Source: Anaeromyxobacter sp. (GTDB lineage: Bacteria; Myxococcota; Myxococcia; Myxococcales; Anaeromyxobacteraceae). From it: a stretch of 6,327 nucleotides of DNA. The stretch spans positions 1 through 6,327 of the forward strand of contig JAHWYA010000113.1 in the NCBI GenBank assembly GCA_020028115.1. Reading direction: 5' to 3'. The notes under the pieces were generated by a model. It saw only the letters and a program-made list of their open reading frames with translations, was not told where the DNA came from and did no database searches. Every line of letters begins with the position of its first letter. The first letter of the stretch is position 1. This document shows positions 6,126 through 6,327 of the stretch, one piece after another. The position numbers were made by a program, and so were the translations under genes.

Positions 6126-6245
6126 CGCACGATTCCTGCCTGCGACGGGCGGGCTCGTCGCTGCGCTGCTCGACGTACAGAAACGGTACGCCTCCGCTGC
6201 TCGCTCCTCGCGCGCCCGTCTCGGCGACGGACTCGTGCGTCAGAC
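6120..6245. repeat. Nested 126-bp inverted repeat overlapping the chemoreceptor stop codon
   Basis: Three stems share one centre near 6182. The outer stem is a perfect 13 bp, GTCTGACGCACGA (6120-6132) with TCGTGCGTCAGAC (6233-6245). The middle stem is a perfect 8 bp, GACGGGCG (6144-6151) with CGCCCGTC (6213-6220). The inner stem is 5 bp, CGTAC (6174-6178) with GTACG (6186-6190), around the loop AGAAACG. A 9-base direct repeat, CGCTGCTCG, is also present (6164-6172 and 6195-6203). The left arm begins with the last sense codon (GTC) and stop (TGA) of the chemoreceptor gene. It lies between convergent genes, so it could terminate both, but there is no T-run. It may instead be a dispersed intergenic repeat or a miniature mobile element. 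Confidence 0.8.
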
Positions 6246-6254
6246 GAGGGCTCG

Positions 6255-6327
6255 CTAGAACCGCTTGGCCCGGCGCAGGCCGCCGGTCTTCGCGATCACG
6301 TCGGCGAGCCCCTCGAGATCGCGCCAC
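6255..6327 (-). CDS. C-terminal fragment of an unidentified protein
   Basis: On the - strand, a frame open from the window edge ends at TAG (complement of CTA, 6255-6257). It gives 23 residues ending DVIAKTGGLRRAKRF, with strong G/C preference at third positions (ctc, gag, ctc, gcc, gac, gtg, atc, gcg, aag, acc, ggc), as in the complete genes here. I do not recognise the family; the basic end and DVIAKTGG segment are not enough to name one. It converges on the chemoreceptor gene, with the nested inverted repeat between them. The neighbouring - strand frame, which runs on through this region without stopping, is Arg-rich and is probably a shadow. Confidence 0.55.
   Translation of the reverse strand, partial: WRDLEGLADVIAKTGGLRRAKRF

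Noticed and set aside
5090..6130. A 346-residue - strand frame opposite the chemoreceptor hairpin
   Set aside because: It is Ser/Ala/Cys-rich, an antisense shadow of the helical repeat region with no recognisable fold.
6115..6327. A - strand frame running through the nested inverted repeat to the window edge
   Set aside because: It is Arg-rich, crosses the whole inverted repeat and overlaps the chemoreceptor stop. The alternative frame ending at 6255 has much better codon use.

Overview
The window is very GC-rich, with G or C at most third codon positions. Its genes and motifs suggest a Gram-negative bacterium of the Myxococcota/deltaproteobacterial kind. An Anaeromyxobacter-like genome is my best guess, based on the GC content, the EHGKGFAVVADEIKDLAERT variant of the chemoreceptor tip, and the PBP1A type. 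No rRNA, tRNA, CRISPR array, transposase or phage gene is visible, and this looks like ordinary chromosomal backbone.

Layout, left to right: (1) The 3' end of a + strand gene (1-141), probably a metallo-beta-lactamase/beta-CASP-type hydrolase. (2) A 132-bp gap filled mostly by GACGTG-type short repeats in two inverted blocks around a perfect palindrome, able to fold into a long hairpin. (3) A complete RluA/RluC-type pseudouridine synthase (274-1281, GTG start). (4) A complete bifunctional class A penicillin-binding protein of the PBP1A type (1317-3926), separated by 35 bp that hold a probable promoter. (5) A 111-bp gap with two weak hairpins and another probable promoter. (6) A complete transmembrane methyl-accepting chemotaxis protein (4038-6125). 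(7) A 126-bp nested inverted repeat (6120-6245) that begins on the last sense codon of the chemoreceptor gene. (8) The 3' end of an unidentified gene on the - strand (6255-6327), convergent with the chemoreceptor gene.

The three complete genes act in unrelated processes: rRNA modification, peptidoglycan synthesis and chemosensory signalling. Each has its own -10-like TAnnnT element just upstream, so they look like neighbours with separate promoters rather than one pathway operon. For the first two complete genes the -10-like element is so close to the start codon that the mRNAs may be leaderless or nearly so. None of the three has a well-placed Shine-Dalgarno sequence.

No new defence or mobile system is visible. 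The most interesting points are structural. The chemoreceptor's signalling hairpin is built from 28-residue (four-heptad) repeats, four on the descending and four on the ascending helix, in exact mirror register. Its tip also lacks two residues that form trimer contacts in E. coli Tsr. The two intergenic inverted-repeat elements (149-251 and 6120-6245) may be members of dispersed genomic repeat families.
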